NCBI RefSeq assembly: GCF_030848575.1
Contig: NZ_JAVDDX010000002.1
Span: forward strand, 1,364,001-1,428,000
Reading direction: 5' to 3'
From: Haloarcula sp. H-GB4
GTDB taxonomy: Archaea > Halobacteriota > Halobacteria > Halobacteriales > Haloarculaceae
Length of the DNA: 64,000 nucleotides
Made by a program: the position numbers and the translations under genes. Positions 55,301-63,630 of the stretch are shown here, piece by piece. Each line of letters opens with the position of its first letter. Position 1 is the stretch's first letter. The notes beneath the pieces are model-generated. The model worked only from the letters and a program-made list of their open reading frames with translations, ran no database searches and had not been told where the DNA came from.

Positions 55301-55431
55301 GTCGTCGTCTGGAACGGCGGCGTCTTAACTGTGGCTTGCTCGTTGTGACACTCGGTGTCGTGACACGGGTGTTACTGGGTGGGTTTCACGTAACGGAAAC
55401 CCCTATCTGCCCGCGAAGCCACGTACTCGAC

Positions 55432-56337
55432 ATGACGAAGCGTCACGTGTCGCTGCCACCGCTCGCCGAAGAGGGGCTCAGGGCGTTCATCGACGAGGTC
55501 GATGAACGCCTCTCCGGTGACGAGGACACCTGCGATGTTGTCACTGACGTGCTTGTCGACCTCCACGGCGACCGGGAGGCCTACGAGCGCTGGCAGGACG
55601 GCGCGGATATCTCCCCGGCCGAGCGGGTCCGGCTCCAGGGCTATGACCCCTGCAACACGACCCTCGAAAGCGAGTACTACGCCGAGAAAGACGAGGAGCG
55701 GTTCAAACGCTCGAAACACCTCCAGTGGCTCTGGCGGCAGTTCGACGCGACGCCGATGGCGGACAACGTCGAGTTCGCGCTCCGGTTCCGTCGGATGCTC
55801 GCCGACCATCTCTTCGAGTCCTGTGGCGAGGGCTGTCGCTTCTTCAAGGGCATCTCTTTTACCTACGGCCACAACATCGAGGTCGGCGACAACGTCGTCG
55901 TCCACGACGACGTCCATCTGGACGACCGCGGGAAACTCACAATCGGCGACCGCGTCTCTATCTCTGACGATACCCACGTCTACAGCCACGACCACGACGC
56001 CGTCGACCAGACCCACGTCGACAACTACCACACCATCATCGAAGACGATGTACGCCTGACCTACGACTCGATGGTCCGGGCCGGTGTGAAGGTCGGCGAA
56101 AACGCCATACTTGCGGCGAAGTCCATCGCCGGCACGGATATCCCCGCCCATCACATCGCTGCCGGCACACCGGCGAAGTCGCTGACGGTCAAGGACGGCT
56201 GGGAGTCCGTCGCGGAGCCGATTGAGGGGGCGAACGTTGACCGCCGCACCGAGCGGCAACTGCCGGCTGACTTGCCCGATACTCTGGAGCAGTTTGATGA
56301 GTTCCAGCGCGACCTCTCGCCGCCGGACCACGAGTAA
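55432..56337 (+). CDS. Left-handed beta-helix acyltransferase
   Basis: A 301-residue protein with an N-terminal helical region similar to maltose O-acetyltransferase (ERLSGDEDTCDVVTDVLVDL). Hexapeptide repeats run from EVGDNVVVHDDVHLDDRGKL through IGDRVSISDDTHVYSHDHDA to AGVKVGENAILAAKSI and HHIAAGTPAK, with the catalytic His in the SHDHD region. It likely acetylates a sugar or other small acceptor. It opens a run of four same-strand genes. Confidence 0.87.
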   Translation: MTKRHVSLPPLAEEGLRAFIDEVDERLSGDEDTCDVVTDVLVDLHGDREAYERWQDGADISPAERVRLQGYDPCNTTLESEYYAEKDEERFKRSKHLQWLWRQFDATPMADNVEFALRFRRMLADHLFESCGEGCRFFKGISFTYGHNIEVGDNVVVHDDVHLDDRGKLTIGDRVSISDDTHVYSHDHDAVDQTHVDNYHTIIEDDVRLTYDSMVRAGVKVGENAILAAKSIAGTDIPAHHIAAGTPAKSLTVKDGWESVAEPIEGANVDRRTERQLPADLPDTLEQFDEFQRDLSPPDHE

Positions 56338-56403
56338 ACACCGACAGCACGTCTCACCTCTCTGCAACCGAAGTCCTTTCTCGCGAACCGACCAACAACG
56401 GCT

Positions 56404-57111
56404 ATGCGAAGCGTCGCTATCAACGTCGGAGCAAACACGAACGAGCCCGGCTTTCGCGGCCCGCTGTTTCCCGACGGCTCTTTCGAGTACATCCCGATTC
56501 CCGAACCGAAACCGACCAGCGAGCCCGTGCCGACCTACGGCGACCTTGACCTGCGGACCGACGTGTCCGCGGTGGCCGACCAGCCGGTTCACTTCGACCC
56601 AGAGTTCCCGGAAGCCGGCGGTGAACACTACACGTACGGTGACGAACACGGCGTGAAAGCGGGACCGCTCTCGGACCTGTCCGCCGGTGACTACCTGTTC
56701 TTCTACGCGACGCTGTCGATGGCCGACGAGTGCCCAGCCTGGGCGTCGCCGGAGTGGGGTGCCCACGTCATCGGTCATTTCCAGCTTGCCCGCGACGCGG
56801 TTTCGGGTGAGGAGTACCGCGATCTTCCATCCGCGGAGCAGGCCCAGTTTGCCTCGAACGCCCACGTGAAACGCGACCCCTTCGACGCTCGCGTTCTCAT
56901 TCGCGGCAACGCTGAGGAGTCACGACTGTACGACACAGTCGTCCCGCTGTCGGCACCGAGCGGTGGCACCGACGCGAACAAACTGGTCACCGAACTGTCG
57001 TCCGACTCGGGGAAGGGGCCGTGGTGGCGACGGCCGATGCGGTTCGACGAGGCCGGTACGGAGCGACTGCTTGAATTGACCGATAGCCACCCCAGTGCTA
57101 TCGAACGCTGA
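56404..57111 (+). CDS. Nmad3-like protein (nucleotide-modification-associated)
   Basis: A 235-residue protein. The opening SVAINVGANTNEPGFRGPLF followed by PDGSFEYIPIPEP resembles the start of Nmad3 (Nucleotide modification associated domain 3), including the FPDGSFEYIPIP segment and the later GDYLFFYATLSM and HVIGHFQLA. Nmad proteins were predicted from phage and restriction loci to modify nucleotides. Here no modification enzyme is adjacent. The assignment is from remembered motifs, not a search. Confidence 0.62.
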   Translation: MRSVAINVGANTNEPGFRGPLFPDGSFEYIPIPEPKPTSEPVPTYGDLDLRTDVSAVADQPVHFDPEFPEAGGEHYTYGDEHGVKAGPLSDLSAGDYLFFYATLSMADECPAWASPEWGAHVIGHFQLARDAVSGEEYRDLPSAEQAQFASNAHVKRDPFDARVLIRGNAEESRLYDTVVPLSAPSGGTDANKLVTELSSDSGKGPWWRRPMRFDEAGTERLLELTDSHPSAIER

Positions 57112-57128
57112 CGCAGCCGAATAAGTTA

Positions 57129-57138
57129 TCACCGGTGA
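57129..57138 (+). promoter_or_regulatory. Palindrome upstream of the KaiC-like gene
   Basis: TCACCGGTGA, a perfect 10-bp palindrome 20 nt before the KaiC-like start, flanked by A/T-rich bases (GTTAT and AAATA). It may be a regulator site at the promoter. Confidence 0.4.
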
Positions 57139-57157
57139 AAATAGAATGTGAAAGCAT

Positions 57158-57871
57158 ATGTCCAGACGGACTCAGATAGCTGATATGCGTCTCTCTAGTG
57201 GGGTCCCCGGATTCGACGAACTCATTGAGGGGGGGTTACTCCCGAATCGTCTTTACGTGGTCAGTGGCCCGCCGGGCAGCGGGAAGACAACCTTCTGTTC
57301 ACAGTTTATTACACAGGGCGTCAAGGACGGCGAAACGTGCCTGTACGTGACGATGCACGAGACCAAGACGGAGTTGATGCAGGACATGGCCGGCTACGAC
57401 TTCGGCTTCGACCGGGCCATGCAGTCTGATGCCATCCAGTTCCTTAACCTCGTCACCGAGAGCGGGAAGCGAACTATCACACAGTTTGGCAGCGAGGGCG
57501 GCCTGACGAACCGACTCGTTGCCTACATTAGACAGAACGACATCCAGCGGGTCGTCATTGACTCGACGATGCTGTTACAGCACTTCATGGCCGATGTCGA
57601 AGACGAGATTACGGGCTTTCTTTCTGCGCTGAAACAGACCGACGCGACGACACTGCTCATTTCCGAGATGACCGATCCGTCATCCTACAGCGACGAGCAC
57701 TACCTCGCCCACGGCGTCGTCTTCTTCCATAACTTCCTCGAAAACGGGAGCATGACCCGCGGCGTTCAGGTCATCAAGATGCGGGGCACCGCTATCGACT
57801 GTGACATCCGCGAAATCTCCTTTTCTGATGCTGGACTGCAGGTTCACACTGACCGGAAAGTGGAGACATGA
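57158..57871 (+). CDS. Single-domain KaiC/RAD55-like ATPase
   Basis: A 237-residue RecA-fold ATPase: SSGVPGFDELIEGGLLPNRL at the start, Walker A GPPGSGKTT, Walker B QRVVIDSTMLL, and GVQVIKMRGTAID near the end. Such archaeal KaiC-like proteins are often linked to signalling, motility or gas vesicles; this one has one domain and no receiver partner nearby. It overlaps the next start in ATGA, so the next protein is probably its partner. Confidence 0.87.
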   Translation: MSRRTQIADMRLSSGVPGFDELIEGGLLPNRLYVVSGPPGSGKTTFCSQFITQGVKDGETCLYVTMHETKTELMQDMAGYDFGFDRAMQSDAIQFLNLVTESGKRTITQFGSEGGLTNRLVAYIRQNDIQRVVIDSTMLLQHFMADVEDEITGFLSALKQTDATTLLISEMTDPSSYSDEHYLAHGVVFFHNFLENGSMTRGVQVIKMRGTAIDCDIREISFSDAGLQVHTDRKVET

Positions 57872-58278
57872 GTCGCTACGAGCGTGAGTTCGGCACCGAT
57901 TGGGACACTCTCGACAAAGACAAGGCTACCGACCGGGCCTACGCCATCGGTGTCGCTGAGCGTCTCGGGGAGTACAATCGCGAGGAACTCGAAGCCATCT
58001 ACGCCGAGATGAACTCGGCGTATCACAAGAGCATGGTCGAACTCGCGTACGACGAGGGGCGTAATGAAGCAAAGGAAGCGGCGGAGACGACCAACGCCGA
58101 CCGGGACGCCCTCTGGGCCGACCTGATCAACGGCGAGAAGACGTACCTCGACGAAGCAGACGTGCCGACTGGCGGCCGTGACGGCCTGCCGTCAGCGCTC
58201 GATTCCTCGGAGCTGCTGGACAGGCAGTCAGTCGACAGCACCGACGCTGTCGACAGGCCGGACTTCCTCGACAGGTAG
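57868..58278 (+). CDS. Acidic protein coupled to the KaiC-like ATPase
   Basis: A 136-residue acidic, mostly helical protein (SRYEREFGTDWDTLDKDKAT, GVAERLGEYNREELEAIYAE). The tail repeats LLDRQ, VDRP and FLDR, each around a Leu/Val-Asp-Arg core. No known domain recognised. It shares a 4-base ATGA overlap with the ATPase gene, implying joint function. Confidence 0.75.
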   Translation: MSRYEREFGTDWDTLDKDKATDRAYAIGVAERLGEYNREELEAIYAEMNSAYHKSMVELAYDEGRNEAKEAAETTNADRDALWADLINGEKTYLDEADVPTGGRDGLPSALDSSELLDRQSVDSTDAVDRPDFLDR

Positions 58279-58392
58279 TCACTCTAAGTGTGCACTCACC
58301 GACAGCGGTAGCGCTGTTGCTCGCCTGTGTAAAAAACGATGGAGACGGGAAATCCGTCCAGAGCTGGGGTGACTGCAGGCCGTTTCGGGCCG

Positions 58393-58680
58393 TTAGAAGG
58401 AGACTTGGTCCGGCCCGTCTTCGCCCATGCAGATCGGGTCGCGGTCGGAGTAGCCCTTCCGGCCGATGGCCTTGCTCGACACACCCGAGAACGCCGCGAA
58501 TTCGGCGTCTTCCGCGCTTTCGAAGGTTTCCGGGGCCGACCGGCTGAGTGCGTCGCCCAGCCGTTCGGTGCCGTTTGGCAGTTCGAGTTCCATGTCGCCG
58601 TCACCCTCGATGATTTCCTCGGCGGAAACCGGGTAGTCGTACGATTGGAAGGCGTCCGTTGCGTTGCTTAGCATTCGCAT
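58393..58680 (-). CDS. Small acidic haloarchaeal protein (YPV-xx-EEI type, DUF5789-like)
   Basis: A 95-residue protein: FQSYDYPVSAEEIIEGDGD, LELPNGTERLGDALS, TFESAEDAEFAAFSGVS. It resembles a family I recall as DUF5789 (memory only). ATG 58674 is an alternative start. A TATA-like GGTTTATTAGG (minus, about 58702-58712) lies about 25-30 nt upstream. Function unknown. Confidence 0.75.
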   Translation of the reverse strand: MRMLSNATDAFQSYDYPVSAEEIIEGDGDMELELPNGTERLGDALSRSAPETFESAEDAEFAAFSGVSSKAIGRKGYSDRDPICMGEDGPDQVSF

Positions 58681-58826
58681 GTCTATCGAAAGTTCATGGT
58701 TCCTAATAAACCTTCACTATAGATAATCATAATATCCCTTAATGCGTATAAGGAACCCACGTTTCGTGTGCACACCACTCGTGATTTGACCAGAAGCGGC
58801 TTCCTGCTGGGAATTGTGGGAGTGGT

Positions 58827-59603
58827 ATGGTCGTCGCTGACTTGCACGTACATACTACTCGCTCTGACGGGACACTCACGCTCGATGCGGTCCCGGCCGC
58901 CGCGAGACAAGCGGGCGTCGAGGTCGTCGCCGTCACGGACCACGACCGACTCCAGCCTGCACTCGACGGGCCTGTCACCCAGCAGGACGGTGTGACGCTT
59001 CTCCACGGCATCGAACTCCGTGTCGAAACCGAAACACAGCGACTGGACCTGCTGGGCTACGGCGTCGAGCCAACCGATGAACTCCGGGCCGAATGTGCAC
59101 GCATCCAGCGGAACCGCCGCGAGCGCGGCGCGCGAATCATCGAGTGCGTCGAAGACCACTTGAGCGTCTCGCTGCCCGTCAAACCGCGCGATGGCCTCGG
59201 TCGGCCACACATCGCCCGCGGGATCGCCGAGGTGTCGGACCACACCTTCCAGTCCGCGTTCGACGAACTCATCGGCGACGACTGCCCCTGTTACGTCCCG
59301 CGGGCGGTCCCGTCATTCGAGCGCGGCTGTGCTGTCCTCTCAGACGCGTGCGGGCTTGTCGGTCTCGCACATCCGTTCAGATATCCTGATACGGCGGTCG
59401 CACTGTCGAAGTGTGCGTCGCTCGATGCCGTCGAACGGTGGTATCCCTATGGCCGGGCGGTCGACGACAGCCTCGTCGATGCGGCTATCGAGCGACACAA
59501 CCTCGTCCCGACGGGCGGCAGCGATGCCCACGGCGAGACGCTGGGTGACACTGGTCTGAACGCGGCCGCGTGGGACCGAGTCGAAACGGCACTCAACGTC
59601 TGA
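58827..59603 (+). CDS. PHP-domain phosphoesterase
   Basis: A 258-residue protein with the PHP metal-binding motifs ADLHVHTTRSDG, VTDHDRL, LLHGIELRVE, GLAHPFRYP and GGSDAHGET. PHP enzymes hydrolyse phosphoesters such as 3',5'-nucleoside bisphosphates (RNase AM/TrpH group); the exact substrate is open. Its upstream region has no clear TATA box. Confidence 0.88.
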   Translation: MVVADLHVHTTRSDGTLTLDAVPAAARQAGVEVVAVTDHDRLQPALDGPVTQQDGVTLLHGIELRVETETQRLDLLGYGVEPTDELRAECARIQRNRRERGARIIECVEDHLSVSLPVKPRDGLGRPHIARGIAEVSDHTFQSAFDELIGDDCPCYVPRAVPSFERGCAVLSDACGLVGLAHPFRYPDTAVALSKCASLDAVERWYPYGRAVDDSLVDAAIERHNLVPTGGSDAHGETLGDTGLNAAAWDRVETALNV

Positions 59604-59657
59604 CAATCGGCAGACGGAACCCGAGGGTTCAATGTCGTTCGGGTATATAATTCAAGT

Positions 59658-59822
59658 ATGCAGTGTCACTACTGCGACCGTGAAGCCGACATCGCCGTTG
59701 AGAACGACGGTGTCAAGGTCGGTGTCTGCAAGACACACTTCCGTGAACAGATGGCGGAACTGGAAGACGCTGACTGGCTTGAAGACCTCGACGAAGAACT
59801 CGATATCGACCGACGCGAGTGA
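59658..59822 (+). CDS. 54-residue zinc-knuckle protein (DUF6757-like)
   Basis: A small gene: MQCHYCDREADIAVENDGVK, then VGVCKTHFREQMAEL and an acidic end. C3, C6, C24 and H27 make a CxxC...CxxH zinc site. I recall this as a haloarchaeal family (DUF6757, memory only). The TATATAA at 59644-59650 lies too close to be its promoter by the usual 25-nt spacing, so either the start or the promoter needs care. Confidence 0.75.
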   Translation: MQCHYCDREADIAVENDGVKVGVCKTHFREQMAELEDADWLEDLDEELDIDRRE

Positions 59823-59922
59823 TCGACGCTCCGTTTCTCTGCTTTTGCTGTGGCGTCTCCCGCGTGTCACCGCTGTGACCCCCTGACTAACCGTTAAGGA
59901 CTGCCCGCCGTACATGGCAACT

Positions 59923-60390
59923 ATGGAGAAAGTCAGCCTTGACGCCGTCGAATCGCGAATGGGGCCGGCGTCGGTCAAACGGGCGCTCGCTGGCCCACTC
60001 GACACCGACGATATCGCGTTGAACTACTACGAACTGGCATCTGGCGAGTCCTTCGGCTTCGGCTATCACCGCCATCCGGACCAAGAGGAAGTGTTCCTCG
60101 TTCAGTCGGGGACAGCGACGTTCGAGACAGAGGACGGCGACGTGCATGTCAGTGCTGGCGAGGCAATCCGCTTCGCTCCCGGCGAGTGGCAACGCGGTCA
60201 CAACGAGGGTGACGAGCGCGTCGTTGCGCTCGCGCTCGGTGCACCACAGGAAATGGGAGACACGGATATGCTCCGGCACTGCGAGGACTGTGGCGGTCGC
60301 ACGCACAACTATGTCGAGATGACGGACGACCGTGACGCGCTTGTGACACGCTGCGAGGAATGTGACGCCGAGACCGGTCGGTTCACCTGA
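59923..60390 (+). CDS. Cupin protein with C-terminal zinc ribbon
   Basis: A 155-residue protein. The cupin barrel has metal motifs GYHRHPDQEEVFLVQSG and RFAPGEWQRGHNEG. A zinc ribbon follows (CEDCGGRTH, CEECDAE). Cupins bind metals for dioxygenase, isomerase or sensor roles; unknown here. ATG 59914 is possible three codons upstream. It is separated by 24 nt from the convergent amidotransferase gene. Confidence 0.83.
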   Translation: MEKVSLDAVESRMGPASVKRALAGPLDTDDIALNYYELASGESFGFGYHRHPDQEEVFLVQSGTATFETEDGDVHVSAGEAIRFAPGEWQRGHNEGDERVVALALGAPQEMGDTDMLRHCEDCGGRTHNYVEMTDDRDALVTRCEECDAETGRFT

Positions 60391-60414
60391 TCGTCAACAG
60401 TTCTCTTGGTGTGG

Positions 60415-61131
60415 TTAGTCGTCGGCAGCGGTGGTCGCACCGGACCCGTCACCCGCGTGACGCGCGGCGAACTCGGTGAAGTTGTCGAACAGCCGCTTGG
60501 CCTCGCAAGCGGCGCGATAGTTCTCTTCTGTAACGCCGTCAAGCACCGCTCCGATGCGCTCGTCGGCGAGCTGGTCGTCCTTGCCCTTCGTCACTGTCTC
60601 GGCCGTCTCGGGGTCGTACTCCGGATGGAACTGCACCGAAAAGACGTTCTCTTTCCGGAACCCGTGGACGCCGTAGTCGTTCTCGGCGAACGTGGTTGCG
60701 CCCGGTGGCACCTCGGCGACGCGGTCCGAGTGCGTCGTGAAGACGGTGAAGGACTCGTCGACGCCAGCGAGCAGTTCGTTCTCGCCGTCGTGCTCGACCG
60801 TCCGGTAGCCGATCTCGTACTCGTCCATCGATTCGACAGTGCCGCCGAGTGCGTGTGCGAGCAACTGGTGGCCGAAACAGACGCCCAGGAACGCGATATC
60901 TCGGTCAATCGCGTCCGCGACCCAGGATTCGAGGTCTCGAATCCAGGGCTCGTCCCAGTAGACGGACGCGCGACTGCCCGTGACCAGACAGCCGTCGAAC
61001 GCGAAGGTATCGGGCAGTTCGCGCTCGGTCACGTCGTATTCCACGAGGTCGGCGTCGAGTTCCCGCCGGAAGTTCCGGCGATTGTCGTCGCCGTCGTGGG
61101 CCGCGTTCAGCAGGGCGATTCGTGGCCTCAT
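60415..61131 (-). CDS. Class I glutamine amidotransferase
   Basis: A 238-residue triad amidotransferase. The nucleophile Cys lies in LGVCFGHQLLA and the His/Glu in VQFHPEYDP. It resembles GuaA-type stand-alone GATases (SRASVYWDEPWI). It may hydrolyse gamma-glutamyl compounds or supply ammonia to an unseen partner. ATG 61131 is the family start; a TATA-like TTTTTACGAT (minus) lies near 61151-61160. Confidence 0.87.
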   Translation of the reverse strand: MRPRIALLNAAHDGDDNRRNFRRELDADLVEYDVTERELPDTFAFDGCLVTGSRASVYWDEPWIRDLESWVADAIDRDIAFLGVCFGHQLLAHALGGTVESMDEYEIGYRTVEHDGENELLAGVDESFTVFTTHSDRVAEVPPGATTFAENDYGVHGFRKENVFSVQFHPEYDPETAETVTKGKDDQLADERIGAVLDGVTEENYRAACEAKRLFDNFTEFAARHAGDGSGATTAADD

Positions 61132-61300
61132 TACCAGTATGCAGCGGCTCAAATCGTAAAAACATGCGTACCGACGGCAGTGGTTGCCGCTCACAGTGAC
61201 GGGGACACCGGCGTCGAAGCAGGCGCGGGTACAGCGGCTATCGGGAACGACGAAACTCTCAGAACGGTCTCGCTACGGGTCGTCGACTGCGATATGTGCG

Positions 61301-61438
61301 TTACGTCTGGTCCGCTTCCGGGTTGTTCGTCCGCCGATAGGAGCCCACCATCTTCCACAGCGTGTCGTTGAAGTCGTCGTTGTTGGCTTCGCTCTCGATC
61401 TGCCGGTACAGGTTTTCCGAGACTTCGATGCGGGGCAT
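61301..61438 (-). CDS. 45-residue antitoxin-like small protein
   Basis: A small gene: MPRIEVSENLYRQIESEANN, DDFNDTLWKMVGSYRR and an acidic end. The start resembles short RHH/VapB-type proteins, but no toxin gene is adjacent. A TATA-like ATTTATTTA (minus, about 61464-61472) lies about 30 nt upstream, supporting a leaderless start. Confidence 0.72.
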   Translation of the reverse strand: MPRIEVSENLYRQIESEANNDDFNDTLWKMVGSYRRTNNPEADQT

Positions 61439-61512
61439 CGAGTGTGTATAGAGAGCGGGAGTAAATAAATCTCCGCTGACACGGAATCGAGTAAAAGCTT
61501 CAACGACCCGCT

Positions 61513-61698
61513 CTAGGGGCCGTATAACCATTTGGCACCGAAGAAGACGAACCAGGCCATCCAGATGCAGAAGACGACTAGCCACGTCCCGTACTGGACT
61601 GTCGGGTCCGGAACCAGAACGTACGCCACGACAAGCAAAACCGCGATGCTCGCCGCGGCCGTGGCGTCCCAGCGGTCCAGTGCGGGCGGGTCGACCAT
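61513..61698 (-). CDS. Small two-helix membrane protein
   Basis: A 61-residue protein with hydrophobic stretches AASIAVLLVVAYVLVP and GTWLVVFCIWMAWFVFFGA, ending KWLYGP. It lies 6 nt after the aldo/keto reductase gene on the same strand and is probably cotranscribed. Function unknown. Confidence 0.68.
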   Translation of the reverse strand: MVDPPALDRWDATAAASIAVLLVVAYVLVPDPTVQYGTWLVVFCIWMAWFVFFGAKWLYGP

Positions 61699-61704
61699 TA
61701 GGGA

Positions 61705-62571
61705 CTACTGCGAGATGCCGTAGGTGTCGTTGTCCCAGTCGTTGATGCCGGTGTCGTAGACCGCCTGTTCGCGCTCGATGGCGTCAATGCGCTTGCGGTC
61801 GGCGGTGCCGAGGTCCCAGTCGAACAACGCGAGGTTCTGGCGGACGTGTTCGGGCGAGGAGGACTTCGGCAGGACCACGACGTCGTTCTCGACCGCCCAC
61901 TTCAGGATGATCTGGGCCGGCGACCTGTCGTATTTCTCTGCCAGATCCTGAATGACGTCGTCAGCAAACACCTCCGTTCGACATAGCGGCGCGGCCGCCT
62001 CGACGACGGTGTCGGTGTCGCGGCAGAACTCGACGACCTGGTCCTGTGTGTTCCATGGGTGGTACTCGATCTGGTTGACGGCGATGGGCACGTCGGCGAC
62101 GTGCTGGGCGGCCCCGAGCTGGTACGCGCTGAAGTTCGAGACGCCGACGTTGCGGACTTTCCCCTGATCGTGGAGCGTCGCCATCGCGTTCATCGTCTCG
62201 CGGATGGAGGTCGCGGGGTTGGGCCAGTGGACGAGATACAGATCGAGGTAGTCAGTCCCGAGACGGTCGAGCGACGCCTTACAGGCCTCGATGACCGACT
62301 CGTAGTCGAGGTGTTTCGGCAGTACCTTGGAGGTGAGGAACACGTCCTCGCGGTCGTAGTCGGCGAGGGCCTCGCCGATTTCGCTCTCGTTCTTGTAGCC
62401 CTCTGCGGTGTCGACGTGGGCGTAGCCCGCGTCGAGTCCGGCCCGAACGGATTCCTGAACCGTGTCGCCGTCGATGTCCCACGTCCCGACGCCGACCATC
62501 GGCAGTTCGTCGCCACTCGGGAGTGTCGCTGTTGGGGGTGTCACAGTACGTGTCTCACTCGCGGCAGTCAA
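61705..62571 (-). CDS. Aldo/keto reductase (2,5-diketogluconate reductase-like)
   Basis: A 288-residue AKR with the complete tetrad: Asp and Tyr in AHVDTAEGYKNE, Lys in FLTSKVLP, His in LYLVHWPNP. The cofactor region LPKSSSPEHVRQNL is typical for NADPH. It probably reduces sugar-derived or other carbonyls. Its neighbour upstream is a Gfo/Idh/MocA enzyme (45-nt gap), suggesting joint sugar metabolism. Confidence 0.88.
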   Translation of the reverse strand: MTAASETRTVTPPTATLPSGDELPMVGVGTWDIDGDTVQESVRAGLDAGYAHVDTAEGYKNESEIGEALADYDREDVFLTSKVLPKHLDYESVIEACKASLDRLGTDYLDLYLVHWPNPATSIRETMNAMATLHDQGKVRNVGVSNFSAYQLGAAQHVADVPIAVNQIEYHPWNTQDQVVEFCRDTDTVVEAAAPLCRTEVFADDVIQDLAEKYDRSPAQIILKWAVENDVVVLPKSSSPEHVRQNLALFDWDLGTADRKRIDAIEREQAVYDTGINDWDNDTYGISQ

Positions 62572-62616
62572 AACCGTTTCGCGCTCGCCGCGGTACGGTA
62601 CACACCCGGTCGTCTC

Positions 62617-63600
62617 TCACTCGGGGCTGGCGATGTCGACCGGTTCGCCGGTGTCTGCGCTTCTGGCCAGCGCGTCCATGGCGCGCATATTCCCCAGTGT
62701 CTCGGCCTGGTCGATGGGCGGCGTCTCGCCGTTTTCGATAGCGTCCGCGAATGCCTCAACCTGCAACTGGTAGTGGTCGACTGGTTCGAACGTCTCTGTG
62801 ACCTCGCGGCCATCGACGCTGTAGGTCAGCGAGACGGATTGGTCGTGGGCCGGGCCGAAGCAGTTCGGCGCTTCGAGCCAGCCGTTGTCGGTCTCGACCC
62901 GGTAGTACTCCCGTCTCGGCCCGTCGAACCCACAGGAAATAGAGGCGACCCGCCCATCGTTGTACGAGAGGACGCCGCTGAGGTTCGTGTCAACGCCACT
63001 GTCCCGCGAGTCCCGGGCATGAGCAAACGCCCGGTCCGGTTCGCCGAGGAACCCTCTGGCCGCGCTGACGGCGTAACAGCCCACGTCCATCAGGCTCCCA
63101 CCGGCCAGCTCCGGATCCAGACGGATGTCGTCGGGATCGGAGAGCGGAAACTTGAACGACGCATCGACGGTGTGTATCTCGCCCAGTTCGTTTTCGACGA
63201 TGTCTCTGGCCCGCTGGGTCCGCGGGTGGAACTGATACATGAACGCTTCCATTAGCGTGATGCCCTGTTCGGCACAGTAGTCGAAGAGGTCCACTGCCCC
63301 GGCCGTGTCGACGGTCAGCGGCTTCTCACAGAGCACGTCAAGCCCGTGGTCGGCGGCCCGCTGGCTCCACTCGGCATGGAGCGCGTTCGGAAGCGGGTTG
63401 TACACCGCGTCGATGTCCGCCTCGGCGAACATCGTCTCGTAGTCGCCGAAGGCACTGGCGATACCCAGCGTTTCGGCCACCTCGCTGGCACGATCTCGGC
63501 TTCTGGAGCTGATTGCCGCGACCGTGTGGTCCGACCTCTGGATGCCCGGAATCACGTCTTTGCGCGCGATTTTTGCCGTTGAAATGACCCCAAAGCGCAT
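62617..63600 (-). CDS. Gfo/Idh/MocA family oxidoreductase
   Basis: A 327-residue NAD(P)-dependent dehydrogenase: RFGVISTAKIARKD at the start, VYNPLPNALHAEW, catalytic Lys in CEKPLTVD, and EAFMYQFHPRTQ as in dihydrodiol/xylose dehydrogenase-like members. ATG 63600 is chosen. It lies in a same-strand group with the truncated upstream gene (30-nt gap) and two downstream genes. Confidence 0.88.
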   Translation of the reverse strand: MRFGVISTAKIARKDVIPGIQRSDHTVAAISSRSRDRASEVAETLGIASAFGDYETMFAEADIDAVYNPLPNALHAEWSQRAADHGLDVLCEKPLTVDTAGAVDLFDYCAEQGITLMEAFMYQFHPRTQRARDIVENELGEIHTVDASFKFPLSDPDDIRLDPELAGGSLMDVGCYAVSAARGFLGEPDRAFAHARDSRDSGVDTNLSGVLSYNDGRVASISCGFDGPRREYYRVETDNGWLEAPNCFGPAHDQSVSLTYSVDGREVTETFEPVDHYQLQVEAFADAIENGETPPIDQAETLGNMRAMDALARSADTGEPVDIASPE

Positions 63601-63630
63601 ACCGATACCCGGCTCCCCGCTGATAAACAA

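Noticed and set aside
61301-61438. Complete toxin-antitoxin pair around the small antitoxin-like gene
   Set aside because: No PIN-domain or other toxin gene lies next to it; the flanking genes are an amidotransferase and a two-helix membrane protein.
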